Notes under the pieces: generated by a model
What the model saw: only the letters and a program-made list of their open reading frames with translations
Database searches by the model: none
What the model was told of the DNA's origin: nothing
Made by a program: the position numbers and the translations under genes
Assembly: GCA_040388375.1 (NCBI GenBank)
Contig: JAZKBU010000003.1
Location: 124,001 to 188,000 of the forward strand
Length of the DNA stretch: 64,000 nt
Source: Bacteroidota bacterium
GTDB taxonomy: Bacteria > Bacteroidota > Bacteroidia > UKL13-3
Direction of reading: 5' to 3'
Part shown: one piece after another, positions 26,133-35,456 of the stretch
Layout of the letters: each line of letters starts with the position of its first letter
How positions within the stretch are numbered: the first letter of the stretch is position 1

Positions 26133-28205
26133 GTGGTATTAAAAAACAATAAAATAAAATCAATACTCATTATTGCGCTAAAGTTTATAGGTGCTTTTTT
26201 AGTGATTGCTGTTGCTTCATTTTTTTTATTCAGGGGCTATTTTTTAGATAAAGCCATTGCTAAAATTAGCAATAAATTTAAAACCAAATACCAAGCCGAA
26301 CTTAAAATTGGCAATGCTTCATTTATAGGGTTAAGTGGCGTACAGTTAGACAATATAACACTGGTTCCTGAGGGAAAAGACACCCTATTAAACATTAATT
26401 ATTTTGCAACAAGTGTTAGGTTTTGGTATTTGTTTATAGGTGAAGTACGTGTTAAAGATTTAAGCTTAAAGAGCGGTTATATTCAACTGGTAAAAAAAGG
26501 CGATGATAAAAATTTTGATAACTTTTTAAGTAAAAAAGATACTTTAAAAGAGGACACAGATAAGGCAGGCAGTAAAATAAACTATGCCAAAGTAGTTTAT
26601 AAATTAATATCACGGTTATTGGCACAAGTGCCTAATAATGTTTTAGTAGACCAACTCAGTTTAAAGATAGTTGATAATGATAAACACCTTGATTTAGCTA
26701 TCAATGAGCTTTCACTCAACAACCAGGTATTTGATAGTAAAATTATAGTTACCGATAATTTTCAAGCCCAGAAATGGCGTATTAGCGGAACTGCAAAAAC
26801 AAAAGAACGCAGGGCAGATTTAAACATTGAAAGGGTAGATTCAGAAATGGTTATTATTCCATACCTGAATGAACGTTTTGGCTTAATGGCCGCATTTAAT
26901 AAAGTACGTTTTCAATTAGATGGTTTTGAGTTTAGCAACGAAGAGTTAAAAATAGATGGCGCTGCGGCTATTGATAATTTACTAATTAACCATGAACGTA
27001 TTGCTAAAACAGATGTAATTATCAATCACGCAGATATTACTTATCATTATTTATTTGGTACCAATTTCCTGTCGTTGGATAGCAGCACTACAGTCACTTT
27101 TAACCAAACAAAATTTCATCCGTATTTTAAATTAGAAGAAAGGGCAGATGATGAAGACCTGAATAAAAAAGTGCCTCGCAATAAAGAAAACATATTCTAT
27201 AAGTTTTTTGATAAGTACATTGTTTCCATGAACGTGCGAACAGAAAAAACACTTGCACAAGATTTCATTAATTCATTACCAAGTGCCTTGTTTAGCCATA
27301 TACAAGGAATGGAAGCAAGTGGAAGTTTTACTTACAAACTTGATTTTAAACTAGACATTCATAAGCCGAACGAAATGGTTTTTGAAAGTGAAATTGATAA
27401 AGATAATTTACACATAACACAGTACGGACAAGCTAACTTGGAAAAACTAAATGGCAGCTTTATGCATACACCTTACGAAAGAGGCAGACCACAACGTTCG
27501 TTTATGGTAGGCCCGGAAAATGTAAACTATGTAACATACGAACAAATATCGCCATTCATTAAAAAAGCTATTTTAACTACAGAAGACCCATCGTTTATGT
27601 ACCATAGAGGTTTTGTGAATGAAGCCTTTCGCCAATCCATTGCCAAGAATATAAGAGCCGGAAAATTTGCACGTGGAGCCAGTACCATTAGCATGCAATT
27701 AGTTAAAAATGTTTTTTTAACACGCGAAAAAACGATGGCGCGTAAGCTGGAAGAAATTTTGCTCGTATACATTTTAGAAAACAATTATGTGGTTCCAAAG
27801 GAACGCATGTTTGAAGTTTACCTGAATTTAATAGAATGGGGTCCTAATGTATATGGTATAGGTGAAGCTTCGCGTTTCTATTTCCAAAAAAGCCCCGCAG
27901 AACTAACACTGAACGAAGCTTTGTATTTGGCCAGCATTATTCCAAGTCCGAAAGGGTTTATGTATAAGTTTGCAAAGGATGGAACTTTAAAACCTTACAT
28001 GGAAAGAACTTTTCAGTTTATTACCAATAAAATGTTGGTGCGTAACTTAATTATACCTGATGATACCGTTGGGTTAAATTTTAAAGTAAATATTAGTGGC
28101 ATAGCTAAAAGCTATATTATTAAAAGTGATACCATTGTTAACGATAGCATTTATATTGACGATGATGGATTAATAGGAACGGTAGGAGATAAGCAAGAGG
28201 AATAA
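26133..28205 (+). CDS. GT51 transglycosylase-domain protein with long N-terminal region, no transpeptidase
   Basis: A 690-residue protein with an N-terminal membrane anchor (about 10-32). A long beta-rich region of roughly 420 residues follows, whose pattern resembles AsmA/TamB-like periplasmic repeats, and then a GT51 peptidoglycan glycosyltransferase domain. GT51 signatures: catalytic Glu484 in LTTEDPSFMYHRGF, GASTISMQLVKN, RKLEEILLVYILE and YLNLIEWGPNVYGIGEASRFYF. The second catalytic region therefore appears intact. No penicillin-binding transpeptidase domain follows; the protein ends about 40 residues after the transglycosylase fold. The start is GTG, as no ATG fits. Ten bases before the next gene. 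Confidence 0.85.
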   Translation: MVLKNNKIKSILIIALKFIGAFLVIAVASFFLFRGYFLDKAIAKISNKFKTKYQAELKIGNASFIGLSGVQLDNITLVPEGKDTLLNINYFATSVRFWYLFIGEVRVKDLSLKSGYIQLVKKGDDKNFDNFLSKKDTLKEDTDKAGSKINYAKVVYKLISRLLAQVPNNVLVDQLSLKIVDNDKHLDLAINELSLNNQVFDSKIIVTDNFQAQKWRISGTAKTKERRADLNIERVDSEMVIIPYLNERFGLMAAFNKVRFQLDGFEFSNEELKIDGAAAIDNLLINHERIAKTDVIINHADITYHYLFGTNFLSLDSSTTVTFNQTKFHPYFKLEERADDEDLNKKVPRNKENIFYKFFDKYIVSMNVRTEKTLAQDFINSLPSALFSHIQGMEASGSFTYKLDFKLDIHKPNEMVFESEIDKDNLHITQYGQANLEKLNGSFMHTPYERGRPQRSFMVGPENVNYVTYEQISPFIKKAILTTEDPSFMYHRGFVNEAFRQSIAKNIRAGKFARGASTISMQLVKNVFLTREKTMARKLEEILLVYILENNYVVPKERMFEVYLNLIEWGPNVYGIGEASRFYFQKSPAELTLNEALYLASIIPSPKGFMYKFAKDGTLKPYMERTFQFITNKMLVRNLIIPDDTVGLNFKVNISGIAKSYIIKSDTIVNDSIYIDDDGLIGTVGDKQEE

Positions 28206-28215
28206 ACAGTACCGT

Positions 28216-29493
28216 ATGCCAATAAGTAGTAAAATTAATAAGACTGGTTTAGTAATATATGCTTTATTTTTAGTAGAGTTATTGGTGTTTTTTATATTTA
28301 AAAAACAGCTCGATTTTATTGTGGCACCTATTATATTTACTGTTTGTGGTCTGGCTATAGCCTATTATCCTTTAGTGAAAGAACCATTGAATGGTGTGGG
28401 GAATAGGGCTCCTCAAAAGTCTAATAAACATATTGTATACTTAGCATTGGTTGTAGTGAGTGTAAGCTTTTGTTTATGGGCACATTTTATCTTTATCAAT
28501 AATCCAATCGACATTAAAAAATCAGATATTATTCCCTACATAAATGAAGTATATGTAAAACGGTTTTTAAACAATGAATGGGTTTATGCAAAAGCACCCG
28601 GTTTGGGTTATGGCAATTGGACTCCCAATTATTTACCCTTTCACTGGTTTCCTTTTGTATTGGCTAAAGTATTGCAAATAGATTTCCGTTGGATACCCTT
28701 TGTTGCCTATTTATTGAGTGTTTTTATTTATGCCAAACAATTACTAAAACAGGCACATTCAGCTATTAATATAACGGGTAAACTTCTGTTACCATTTGTT
28801 ATATTAATTTTTATCTGTTTTAAACAAACAAGCGAATTAGCACATACCGTAGAATTGCTAATAGCCAGTTATTATTTTTTGCTAAGTATTTTTATCAATA
28901 ACAATTCATTGGGTGGGAGAGGTTTTTCATTAACTGCTACTTTGTTATCGAGGTACGTGGTTATATTTTATTTGCCGGTAGCGTTGTTAATAGAATGGTT
29001 AAGTAATAGGAAACAAGCCATACTACAAGTTGTTTTTGTATTGGTAGCTGTTAGTATATGTTATATTATTCCGTTTTTAAGCAGAGATTGGAGCATCTTT
29101 ACCGAAGGAGCCAAGTCGTATGATATAGCTACATTGGGCGAATGGGATGGACAAGACTGGCAACCTAAAACAGATAATCCATTTCAACTTTTTCAAGGAT
29201 TGGGTTTTGCCTCATGGGTATATTTATTAAGCAATGCCCCCTTACCGGCCAGGGTTGATTTACATAAACACATTATGTTTGCGGCTATTATTATAAGCAT
29301 TGTTTGTTTAGCGTATATAGTATTAAAAAAACACAAAACGGTTAAACCGCAATTTCTACATTTATTAGCTTTAAAAGCACTATTAACTATTGTGTTTGCA
29401 TTTGCTTTAGTTCCTTACAATTATTTGTTTTGGAGCTCTATTGTTATATCCATTACCATAGTTTCTAATTATAAATTAGTCGATGAAAATTAA
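28216..29493 (+). CDS. Polytopic membrane protein, possible GT-C-type glycosyltransferase
   Basis: A 425-residue integral membrane protein with about ten hydrophobic segments. The first large loop contains INEVYVKRFLNNEWVYAK and GYGNWTPNYLPFHWFPF, a position where GT-C fold enzymes carry acidic and aromatic acceptor-site residues. I cannot assign a named family; a resemblance to GT87-like mannosyltransferases is only an impression. It overlaps the next gene by 11 bases and follows the GT51 gene by ten, so the set is one operon. A lipid-linked sugar substrate is inferred from context. Confidence 0.7.
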   Translation: MPISSKINKTGLVIYALFLVELLVFFIFKKQLDFIVAPIIFTVCGLAIAYYPLVKEPLNGVGNRAPQKSNKHIVYLALVVVSVSFCLWAHFIFINNPIDIKKSDIIPYINEVYVKRFLNNEWVYAKAPGLGYGNWTPNYLPFHWFPFVLAKVLQIDFRWIPFVAYLLSVFIYAKQLLKQAHSAINITGKLLLPFVILIFICFKQTSELAHTVELLIASYYFLLSIFINNNSLGGRGFSLTATLLSRYVVIFYLPVALLIEWLSNRKQAILQVVFVLVAVSICYIIPFLSRDWSIFTEGAKSYDIATLGEWDGQDWQPKTDNPFQLFQGLGFASWVYLLSNAPLPARVDLHKHIMFAAIIISIVCLAYIVLKKHKTVKPQFLHLLALKALLTIVFAFALVPYNYLFWSSIVISITIVSNYKLVDEN

Positions 29494-30985
29494 AAGTAAC
29501 GAACATAAAATAGCTTATATGATAATGGTATTTTTTGCCATTATATTTTGTTCCATATCATTGGTTAACCATTATAACTTTAGAACATACTCTTTAGATT
29601 TAGGTTTGCATAACCACGCTATGTACGACTATAGAAACTTGCGCCCCAATTATTCATTGTTGTTAGTGCCTCTTTTTAGTCCTCGTAACCAGTTAAGCGA
29701 TCACTTTGATTTAATGGTTGTTTTGCTATCGCCCTTAAGCTTTATTTTTGGTAATGCCACTTTGTTGGTAGCACAAATTGCAGCCGTTATATTAGGAGGC
29801 TTTGGCACATACAAATATTTTAAATCAAAAGCAGCAGCAGGTTCTACATTGCCTAATTATGCCTTGTTTCATTTTTACAGTATCTGGGGTATTTATTCAG
29901 CCCTTTCATTCGATTACCATAGCAGTGTAATTGGTGCTATGCTTGTGCCATGGTATTTTTATTTTTTTGATAAGCGAAATGTAAAAATGACCATACTCTT
30001 TTTTGTACTTATTATTATTTGTAAAGAAATAATGGGTTTATGGTTATTATTTATCAATTTAGGTTTAGTACTACAAAACAGAAAAGATAAACAACAAATA
30101 AAAAAAGCACTTGCCTTTGCAGGTATAAGCCTTGTTTACTTTTTCTCTATGATTAGTTTTGTCATTCCGGCTTTATCACCAACGGGTAATAACTATATTC
30201 ATTTCTCGTTTGATGTATTAGGTAAAAATCCGGCAGAAGCTATTAAAACCATTCTAACCAGATTTCAGTTTGCTATTACCTTGTTATTTGAAAGCAATAA
30301 CCCCAATCCGAAAACATTTGCTATTAAAACCGAATTACATTTTTATGTATTGTTAGCAGGAGGCTTTGCTTTGTTTTTAAAGCCTCAATATCTAATTATG
30401 CTTATTTCCATATATGCACAAAAATTGTTTAATACTGACCCGATGAAATGGGGTTTAAATTACCATTATAGCATAGAGTTTGTACCCATTATTACATTTG
30501 CATTGTATACATGGCTTATAGAAAACGAACCGTTAAAACACAAAGAGAGATATGCATTGGCTTTTGTGCTTTTGACATTTGGTTCTACCATAGCTTCATT
30601 AGATCATCGTTATTCAGTTTATTACGATAAAGTACAGGCTAACTTTTTTGATGCACGACATTATAAACAAAGCTTTGATGTGTCAGACATGCATGCTATG
30701 ATGAGCAAAATTCCTGCTGATGCAAAAGTGAGTGCAAGTGCCGCATTGGTACCGCATATTAGCTTAAGAGATACTATTTACACCTTTCCGGGTATTCAAA
30801 ATGCCGATTTAATTTTAATTATTAAAGAAGGGAGTACTACCTTTCCCCTTACTGTGGCAGAGTTTAAAGCAGTGATAAAAAAAGTAGAAAACGATACGTT
30901 GCATTACAATAAAGTATATGACCAAAACGATTTGCTTATTTTTAAAAACAAAAATTATATAACCCCCATAAATTTTAATAACTAA
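29483..30985 (+). CDS. DUF2079 family polytopic membrane protein
   Basis: A 500-residue integral membrane protein. DUF2079 signatures are in the first half: LDLGLHNHAMYDYRNLRP, LSDHFDLMVVLLSPL and the segment SFDYHSSVIGAMLVPWYFYFF. The rest has multiple membrane segments and a soluble C-terminal domain (PADAKVSASAALVPHISLRD...) that resembles the end domain of bacterial ArnT-like membrane glycosyltransferases. The family is uncharacterised, and a polyprenyl-phosphate-dependent transferase role is inferred. Its stop and the next start share one base (TAATG). Confidence 0.85.
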   Translation: MKIKSNEHKIAYMIMVFFAIIFCSISLVNHYNFRTYSLDLGLHNHAMYDYRNLRPNYSLLLVPLFSPRNQLSDHFDLMVVLLSPLSFIFGNATLLVAQIAAVILGGFGTYKYFKSKAAAGSTLPNYALFHFYSIWGIYSALSFDYHSSVIGAMLVPWYFYFFDKRNVKMTILFFVLIIICKEIMGLWLLFINLGLVLQNRKDKQQIKKALAFAGISLVYFFSMISFVIPALSPTGNNYIHFSFDVLGKNPAEAIKTILTRFQFAITLLFESNNPNPKTFAIKTELHFYVLLAGGFALFLKPQYLIMLISIYAQKLFNTDPMKWGLNYHYSIEFVPIITFALYTWLIENEPLKHKERYALAFVLLTFGSTIASLDHRYSVYYDKVQANFFDARHYKQSFDVSDMHAMMSKIPADAKVSASAALVPHISLRDTIYTFPGIQNADLILIIKEGSTTFPLTVAEFKAVIKKVENDTLHYNKVYDQNDLLIFKNKNYITPINFNN

Positions 30986-31731
30986 TGGATACCCAATACT
31001 ACAAAGAATATTATGAATTAGAACGCAGTAACTGGTGGTTTACCGCACGTTTGGAAATTTTAAAATCACATATTCAAAAACTATATCCGGGTAGAACCGA
31101 TTTAAATATTTTAAATGTAGGTGTAGCCACTGGAGCTACTTCTGTTATGTTAGAATCTTTTGGTAAAGTAAAATCAATAGAGTACGATGAAGTATGCTTT
31201 AATTTTGTAAAAGAAAAACTACAGATTGATATAGAACAAGGCAGCATATTGGAACTGCGTTTTGCTGAAAATACATACGATTTAGTTTGCGCTTTTGATG
31301 TAATAGAACATGTAGAAGACGACCAGTTAGCCGTTAATGAAATGGCAAGGGTTTGTAAGCCTGAAGGCTTTGTTTTTGTAACCGTACCTGCGTTTATGAG
31401 CTTGTGGAGTCAGCACGATGTAGTGAACCACCATTTTAGAAGATACAAAACCGATGAGTTAAGTAAACTGTTTAACAAAAGCGGACAAATACAATACCTA
31501 ACCTACTTTAATTCGTGGTTGTTTATTCCTATCTGGTTGGTACGTTCATTGAGCAATCAATTTCCTAAATTGTTTAAACGCGATGGTTCAGGAAGCGATC
31601 ATTCTATGTTTACATTGGGCTTTTTAAATACTGTTTTATACTATCTGTTTTTAAGTGAGAATACATTGCTTAAACGAAAAGTAAGTTTTCCTTTTGGTGT
31701 ATCAGCTTTGCTAAGTTGGAAAAAGAAATAA
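30985..31731 (+). CDS. Class I SAM-dependent methyltransferase
   Basis: A 248-residue Methyltransf_11-type enzyme. Motif I is degenerate but recognisable (ILNVGVATGATSVML), the acidic residue follows in VKSIEYDE, and the post-motif DLVCAFDVIEHVEDDQLAVNEMARVCKPEG with VFVTVPA is typical of small-molecule or glycan methyltransferases. The N-terminus (YYKEYYELERSNWWFTARLEIL) is shared with enzymes found in polysaccharide gene clusters. It is the last gene of the GT51-membrane protein-DUF2079 operon and likely methylates the same product (inference). Convergent with the APC permease. Confidence 0.85.
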   Translation: MDTQYYKEYYELERSNWWFTARLEILKSHIQKLYPGRTDLNILNVGVATGATSVMLESFGKVKSIEYDEVCFNFVKEKLQIDIEQGSILELRFAENTYDLVCAFDVIEHVEDDQLAVNEMARVCKPEGFVFVTVPAFMSLWSQHDVVNHHFRRYKTDELSKLFNKSGQIQYLTYFNSWLFIPIWLVRSLSNQFPKLFKRDGSGSDHSMFTLGFLNTVLYYLFLSENTLLKRKVSFPFGVSALLSWKKK

Positions 31732-31738
31732 GCATTGC

Positions 31739-33103
31739 TCATTTCTTCCTGATAGCGTAATAAATAGGAATACCTGCCAATACAAAACACAAGCCGGTAA
31801 AAGCAAATGCTGTTTTATACATCAATAAACTAACACAAATAACAAGTGCCATTACAATGTATAAAATAGGTAAGTAAGGGTAAGCAAATACTTTATAAGG
31901 TCTTTCTGCCTCCGGTTGTTTTTTACGCAGTATAAATACCGCTGCTACAGTTAATATATAAAACAACAAAACAGCAAAAACCACGTAATCTAACAAGTCA
32001 TTATAAGAGCCGGAAAGTACCAGCAATGCAGCCCAAATAGCTTGAAAAATCAATGCTTTTTGAGGTGAGTTGTTTTTATTCAATTGCGATGCCTGTTTAA
32101 AAAATAAACCCTCATCAGCCATTACTTTATATACCCGTGAGCCACTTAAAATAATGCCATTTACACAACCAAAAGTGGATACCATAATTAATACAGCCAT
32201 AATAATAGAACCATTGTTGCCAAATATTTTTTGAAGCAATAAAGTACCTACTCTATCCTGTTGAGCATTTTGAATTTCAGGAATACTTAAGGCATTGATG
32301 TAAATAAAATTAATAATAATATACAATAGTAAAACACTACCTGTTCCAATAATTAATGATAAAGGTAAATTGCGTTTAGGGTTTTCCATTTCACCTGCTG
32401 TAAAAGTTATATTGTTCCATGCATCGGCACTAAAAATAGAACCAACCAATGCAGCCGAAAAAATAACAATACTAAATGTGGGTATGTCTAAACTCGCTGA
32501 TGGAGCGTACTCAATAGCCTCGCTTGGCTGATTGGTGAAAATAAAGTACAAGCCTGCAAAAATGATAAAGAGCAATGAGCCGATTTTACTAATAGTAAAA
32601 ATATTTTGTAACAAAGCCGCTTGTTTTACTTTGCCAAAATTAAATAAGGTTAACAATACAATAAGCGCTATACCCAATACCTGCGTTGAGCTAATGGTAA
32701 AAGTATAGGTACTCGTAATAACTTGCGAAAAAAGTATTTTCTTCTCGCTAAATATCGGAAATATAACACCACTGAATTTAGCAAAACCCACCGCTACCGC
32801 AGCAATGGTTCCTGTTTGAATAATGGTAAACAATGTCCAGCCATATAAAAAGCCAAATAGGGGTGAGTAAGCCTCTTTTAAATATACATATTGCCCGCCC
32901 GCTTTAGGCATTAAAGCAGCCAACTCACCATAACTTAAAGCAGCCATAATAGTAAGCAAAGCAGTAACTAACCATGCCGCAATAAGCATGCTGGGCGAAC
33001 CCAACTCACGCATCATACTGGCAGATACAATGAATATACCTGAGCCAATCATGCTGCCCATAATGAGCATAATACTATCCAATAAGTTAAGTTTTTTATT
33101 CAT
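31739..33103 (-). CDS. APC-family amino acid permease
   Basis: A 454-residue transporter with twelve hydrophobic segments of the APC superfamily. The N-terminus LLDSIMLIMGSMIGSGIFIVSASM holds the conserved GSGIF loop of segment 1. AALSYGELAALMPKAGGQYVYLKEAYSPLFGFLYGW covers segments 2-3, and segment 6 contains IFSADAWNNITFTAGEM. The substrate cannot be read; cationic/neutral amino acids, or exchange as in LAT-type members, are possible. It ends with a short cytoplasmic tail. Divergent from the small membrane protein gene. Confidence 0.9.
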   Translation of the reverse strand: MNKKLNLLDSIMLIMGSMIGSGIFIVSASMMRELGSPSMLIAAWLVTALLTIMAALSYGELAALMPKAGGQYVYLKEAYSPLFGFLYGWTLFTIIQTGTIAAVAVGFAKFSGVIFPIFSEKKILFSQVITSTYTFTISSTQVLGIALIVLLTLFNFGKVKQAALLQNIFTISKIGSLLFIIFAGLYFIFTNQPSEAIEYAPSASLDIPTFSIVIFSAALVGSIFSADAWNNITFTAGEMENPKRNLPLSLIIGTGSVLLLYIIINFIYINALSIPEIQNAQQDRVGTLLLQKIFGNNGSIIMAVLIMVSTFGCVNGIILSGSRVYKVMADEGLFFKQASQLNKNNSPQKALIFQAIWAALLVLSGSYNDLLDYVVFAVLLFYILTVAAVFILRKKQPEAERPYKVFAYPYLPILYIVMALVICVSLLMYKTAFAFTGLCFVLAGIPIYYAIRKK

Positions 33104-33164
33104 TGCTGTAAAGTTTGTAATAACTAGCCAAGTATAATAAATAATTCACAAGGAACAGAATTAT

Positions 33165-33172
33165 TATATTTG
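33165..33172 (+). promoter_or_regulatory. -7 box TATATTTG
   Basis: Exact TAnnTTTG match ending 19 bases before the ATG at 33192. No convincing TTG at -33. Confidence 0.45.
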
Positions 33173-33191
33173 CGCTACTTTATACATTATT

Positions 33192-33635
33192 ATGGAAAAC
33201 AACACTACAGAGCAAAACGCAAGTGAAGCCTATTGGAACAAACAACAAATAATATTACCTAAAATATATTCGAAGCAAGTCATTGTGTTTTTCTCCGTTT
33301 TCTTCTCTGCCATATTTGGTGCCGTGCTGTTAATGCAAAACTTAAAAGATGCTGGTAAACGTAGTGAAGCCAACAAAGTATTATTTTATGCCATACTGTA
33401 TACCGTATTAACAATTTTTATAGTAAACATACCTGCCAAGCCACAAACAGCACTTTCCTTTATATGTAATTTTGCCGGAGGTATTGTATTAGGCGAAGTG
33501 TTTTTTAAGAAACATTTTCCCAATGAAGGGGCGTACGAAAAGAAAACCATTTGGAAGCCTTTGTTTATTTCATTCCTTATTCTTGTTCCTTTTGTATTGG
33601 CTATGATTTATTCAATTGATGAGATGGCTAAGTAA
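33192..33635 (+). CDS. Hypothetical small membrane protein
   Basis: A 147-residue protein with about four hydrophobic segments: near IVFFSVFFSAIFGAVLLM, VLFYAILYTVLTIFIVNI, ALSFICNFAGGIVLGEVFF and LFISFLILVPFVLAMIYSI. A hydrophilic N-terminus (about 25 residues) precedes them. I do not recognise the family and it has no motif suggesting enzymatic activity. It stands alone between the APC permease and the FAD oxidoreductase, with a good -7 box. Confidence 0.65.
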   Translation: MENNTTEQNASEAYWNKQQIILPKIYSKQVIVFFSVFFSAIFGAVLLMQNLKDAGKRSEANKVLFYAILYTVLTIFIVNIPAKPQTALSFICNFAGGIVLGEVFFKKHFPNEGAYEKKTIWKPLFISFLILVPFVLAMIYSIDEMAK

Positions 33636-33683
33636 TAGCCATAATTAAGGGGTTGATTCGCTCGAACAGAAGGAATGTTTTTA

Positions 33684-35243
33684 TTATAGAAGTAAAGAAA
33701 CTGCAATAGCCTTGGCGCAATTTTCTCCATCCATAGCAGCACTTACTATACCTCCGGCATAACCGGCACCTTCAGCACACGGATACAATCCTTTTACTTG
33801 AATATGTTCAAACGTTTCCTTGTTACGTGGAATACGTACTGGTGATGATGTCCTGCTTTCCGTAGCCAGTAAAATAGCTTCGTTGGTTAAATAGCCGTGC
33901 ATTTTTTTGCCAAAAGCCTTCATAGCACCTTGCAAACTTTTAGCTACATACGAAGGTAATATTTCACTTAAATTACGACTAACCGTTCCGGGTAAATAAC
34001 TGCTGTCAGGCAAAATGGTACTGGTTTTATTGTTTACAAAATCGAGCATACGTTGTGCAGGGGCTTGTAATGTTTTATTGCCTTGCTCAAAGCAGTTTTT
34101 CTCCACCATGCTTTGAAAATACATACCCGCTAAAGGTCCTTGTTTTTCAAAAGCTTTAAAATCGTCCTGACCAATAGAAACCACCATGCCTGAATTGGCA
34201 AAAGGATTGTTGCGTTTAGATGGACTCCATCCGTTTACTACAATCTCTCCCGGAGCCGTCATGGCAGGTGCTATAATACCACCCGGACACATACAAAAAC
34301 TAAACACGCCTCTGTCATTTACCTGTTCCACTAAGCTATAACTTGCCGCAGGCAAATATTCACTGCGTTGTGAACCACATTTATATTGTATGCTGTCAAT
34401 TAATGCCTGCGGATGTTCAATGCGTACACCCAAAGCAAAAGGCTTGGCTTCAATGGCTATATTTCTGTGGTGCAATAGTTCAAATATATCGCGTGCAGAA
34501 TGGCCGGTAGCTAATATTACTTGTTGACAGTTGATAGTTGTTTGTTGGTTGATGGTGAGTGATTTTATTTTATCACCATCCAATGTTATATCCGTCAATT
34601 TGGAGTTGAAATGTATTTCGCCTCCGCAGTTTATAATCGTTTCCCTTATTTTTTCAATAATATGTGGTAGCTTGTTTGTACCAATATGTGGGTGACTTTC
34701 GTACAATATGTTTTCTTCTGCACCGTGGTAAACCAATAGCTTTAAAATACGGTTCACATCACCACGTTTAGAAGAACGCGTATATAATTTACCATCGCTA
34801 TAAGTGCCGGCACCACCTTCACCAAAACAATAATTGCTTTCCGGATTTACGGTATTGTTTTTAGTTATGTTAGCTAAATCACGTCTGCGTTCACGTACGT
34901 TTTTACCACGTTCAAAAATGATGGGTTTTAAACCCAATTCTATTAATTGTAAAGCGGCAAATAAACCCGCAGGGCCTGCGCCAATAATGGCTATTTCTTT
35001 TGCATTACTTACATTCTTAAAATCAAATGAGATAGTTTCTTTAACCGGATTTTCGTTGATGAAAACATCTAAAGTTAAATTAATGCGTACAGGTTTTTTA
35101 CGTGCATCAATCGATTTTTTAACATACGTAAAACCATTTATTTCATTAAAATCAATACCAAAATTTTTATTGATTTCAAGCTTAATATCAGCGTCCGTTT
35201 TTAGCTGCTCAGGTAAAGCAGTTAATTGAATAGTTTTCTTCAT
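33684..35243 (-). CDS. FAD-dependent oxidoreductase (uncharacterised dehydrogenase family)
   Basis: A 519-residue flavoprotein. An N-terminal accessory domain of about 85 residues (VKKSIDARKKPVRINLTLDV) precedes the Rossmann FAD-binding motif IAIIGAGPAGLFAALQL, then the family-diagnostic YCFGEGGAGTYSDGKLYTRSSKRG and HPHIGTNKLPHIIEKIRE. The C-terminal FAD segment is YPCAEGAGYAGGIVSAAMDG. This family of large cytoplasmic flavoproteins is widespread but its substrate is unknown. Its gene stands alone, divergent from the sulfatase. Confidence 0.88.
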   Translation of the reverse strand: MKKTIQLTALPEQLKTDADIKLEINKNFGIDFNEINGFTYVKKSIDARKKPVRINLTLDVFINENPVKETISFDFKNVSNAKEIAIIGAGPAGLFAALQLIELGLKPIIFERGKNVRERRRDLANITKNNTVNPESNYCFGEGGAGTYSDGKLYTRSSKRGDVNRILKLLVYHGAEENILYESHPHIGTNKLPHIIEKIRETIINCGGEIHFNSKLTDITLDGDKIKSLTINQQTTINCQQVILATGHSARDIFELLHHRNIAIEAKPFALGVRIEHPQALIDSIQYKCGSQRSEYLPAASYSLVEQVNDRGVFSFCMCPGGIIAPAMTAPGEIVVNGWSPSKRNNPFANSGMVVSIGQDDFKAFEKQGPLAGMYFQSMVEKNCFEQGNKTLQAPAQRMLDFVNNKTSTILPDSSYLPGTVSRNLSEILPSYVAKSLQGAMKAFGKKMHGYLTNEAILLATESRTSSPVRIPRNKETFEHIQVKGLYPCAEGAGYAGGIVSAAMDGENCAKAIAVSLLL

Positions 35244-35400
35244 AATACGTTAGGTTTTTATCCTAAAAAGGTGTGCAATAATAGGGCTATATATTCAAAT
35301 TGAAAAATAGTTGAAGTTTTGTTGCAGTATGAGAGAAGTAGGGGAATTGATACTTTTTGACAGATAATGCCTACATATTAAACATGTAACATGAACAATA

Positions 35401-35430
35401 TTTGTTACCAAGCGGATTTTGTTAGTTTTG
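35401..35430 (+). promoter_or_regulatory. Bacteroidota promoter for the sulfatase gene
   Basis: TTTG at 35401-35404, an 18-base spacer, then TAGTTTTG at 35423-35430, matching the TTTG-N18-21-TAnnTTTG layout of the phylum. The ATG lies 26 bases further on. Confidence 0.6.
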
Positions 35431-35456
35431 ATTTTATACCCTAAAATAAAACAACT

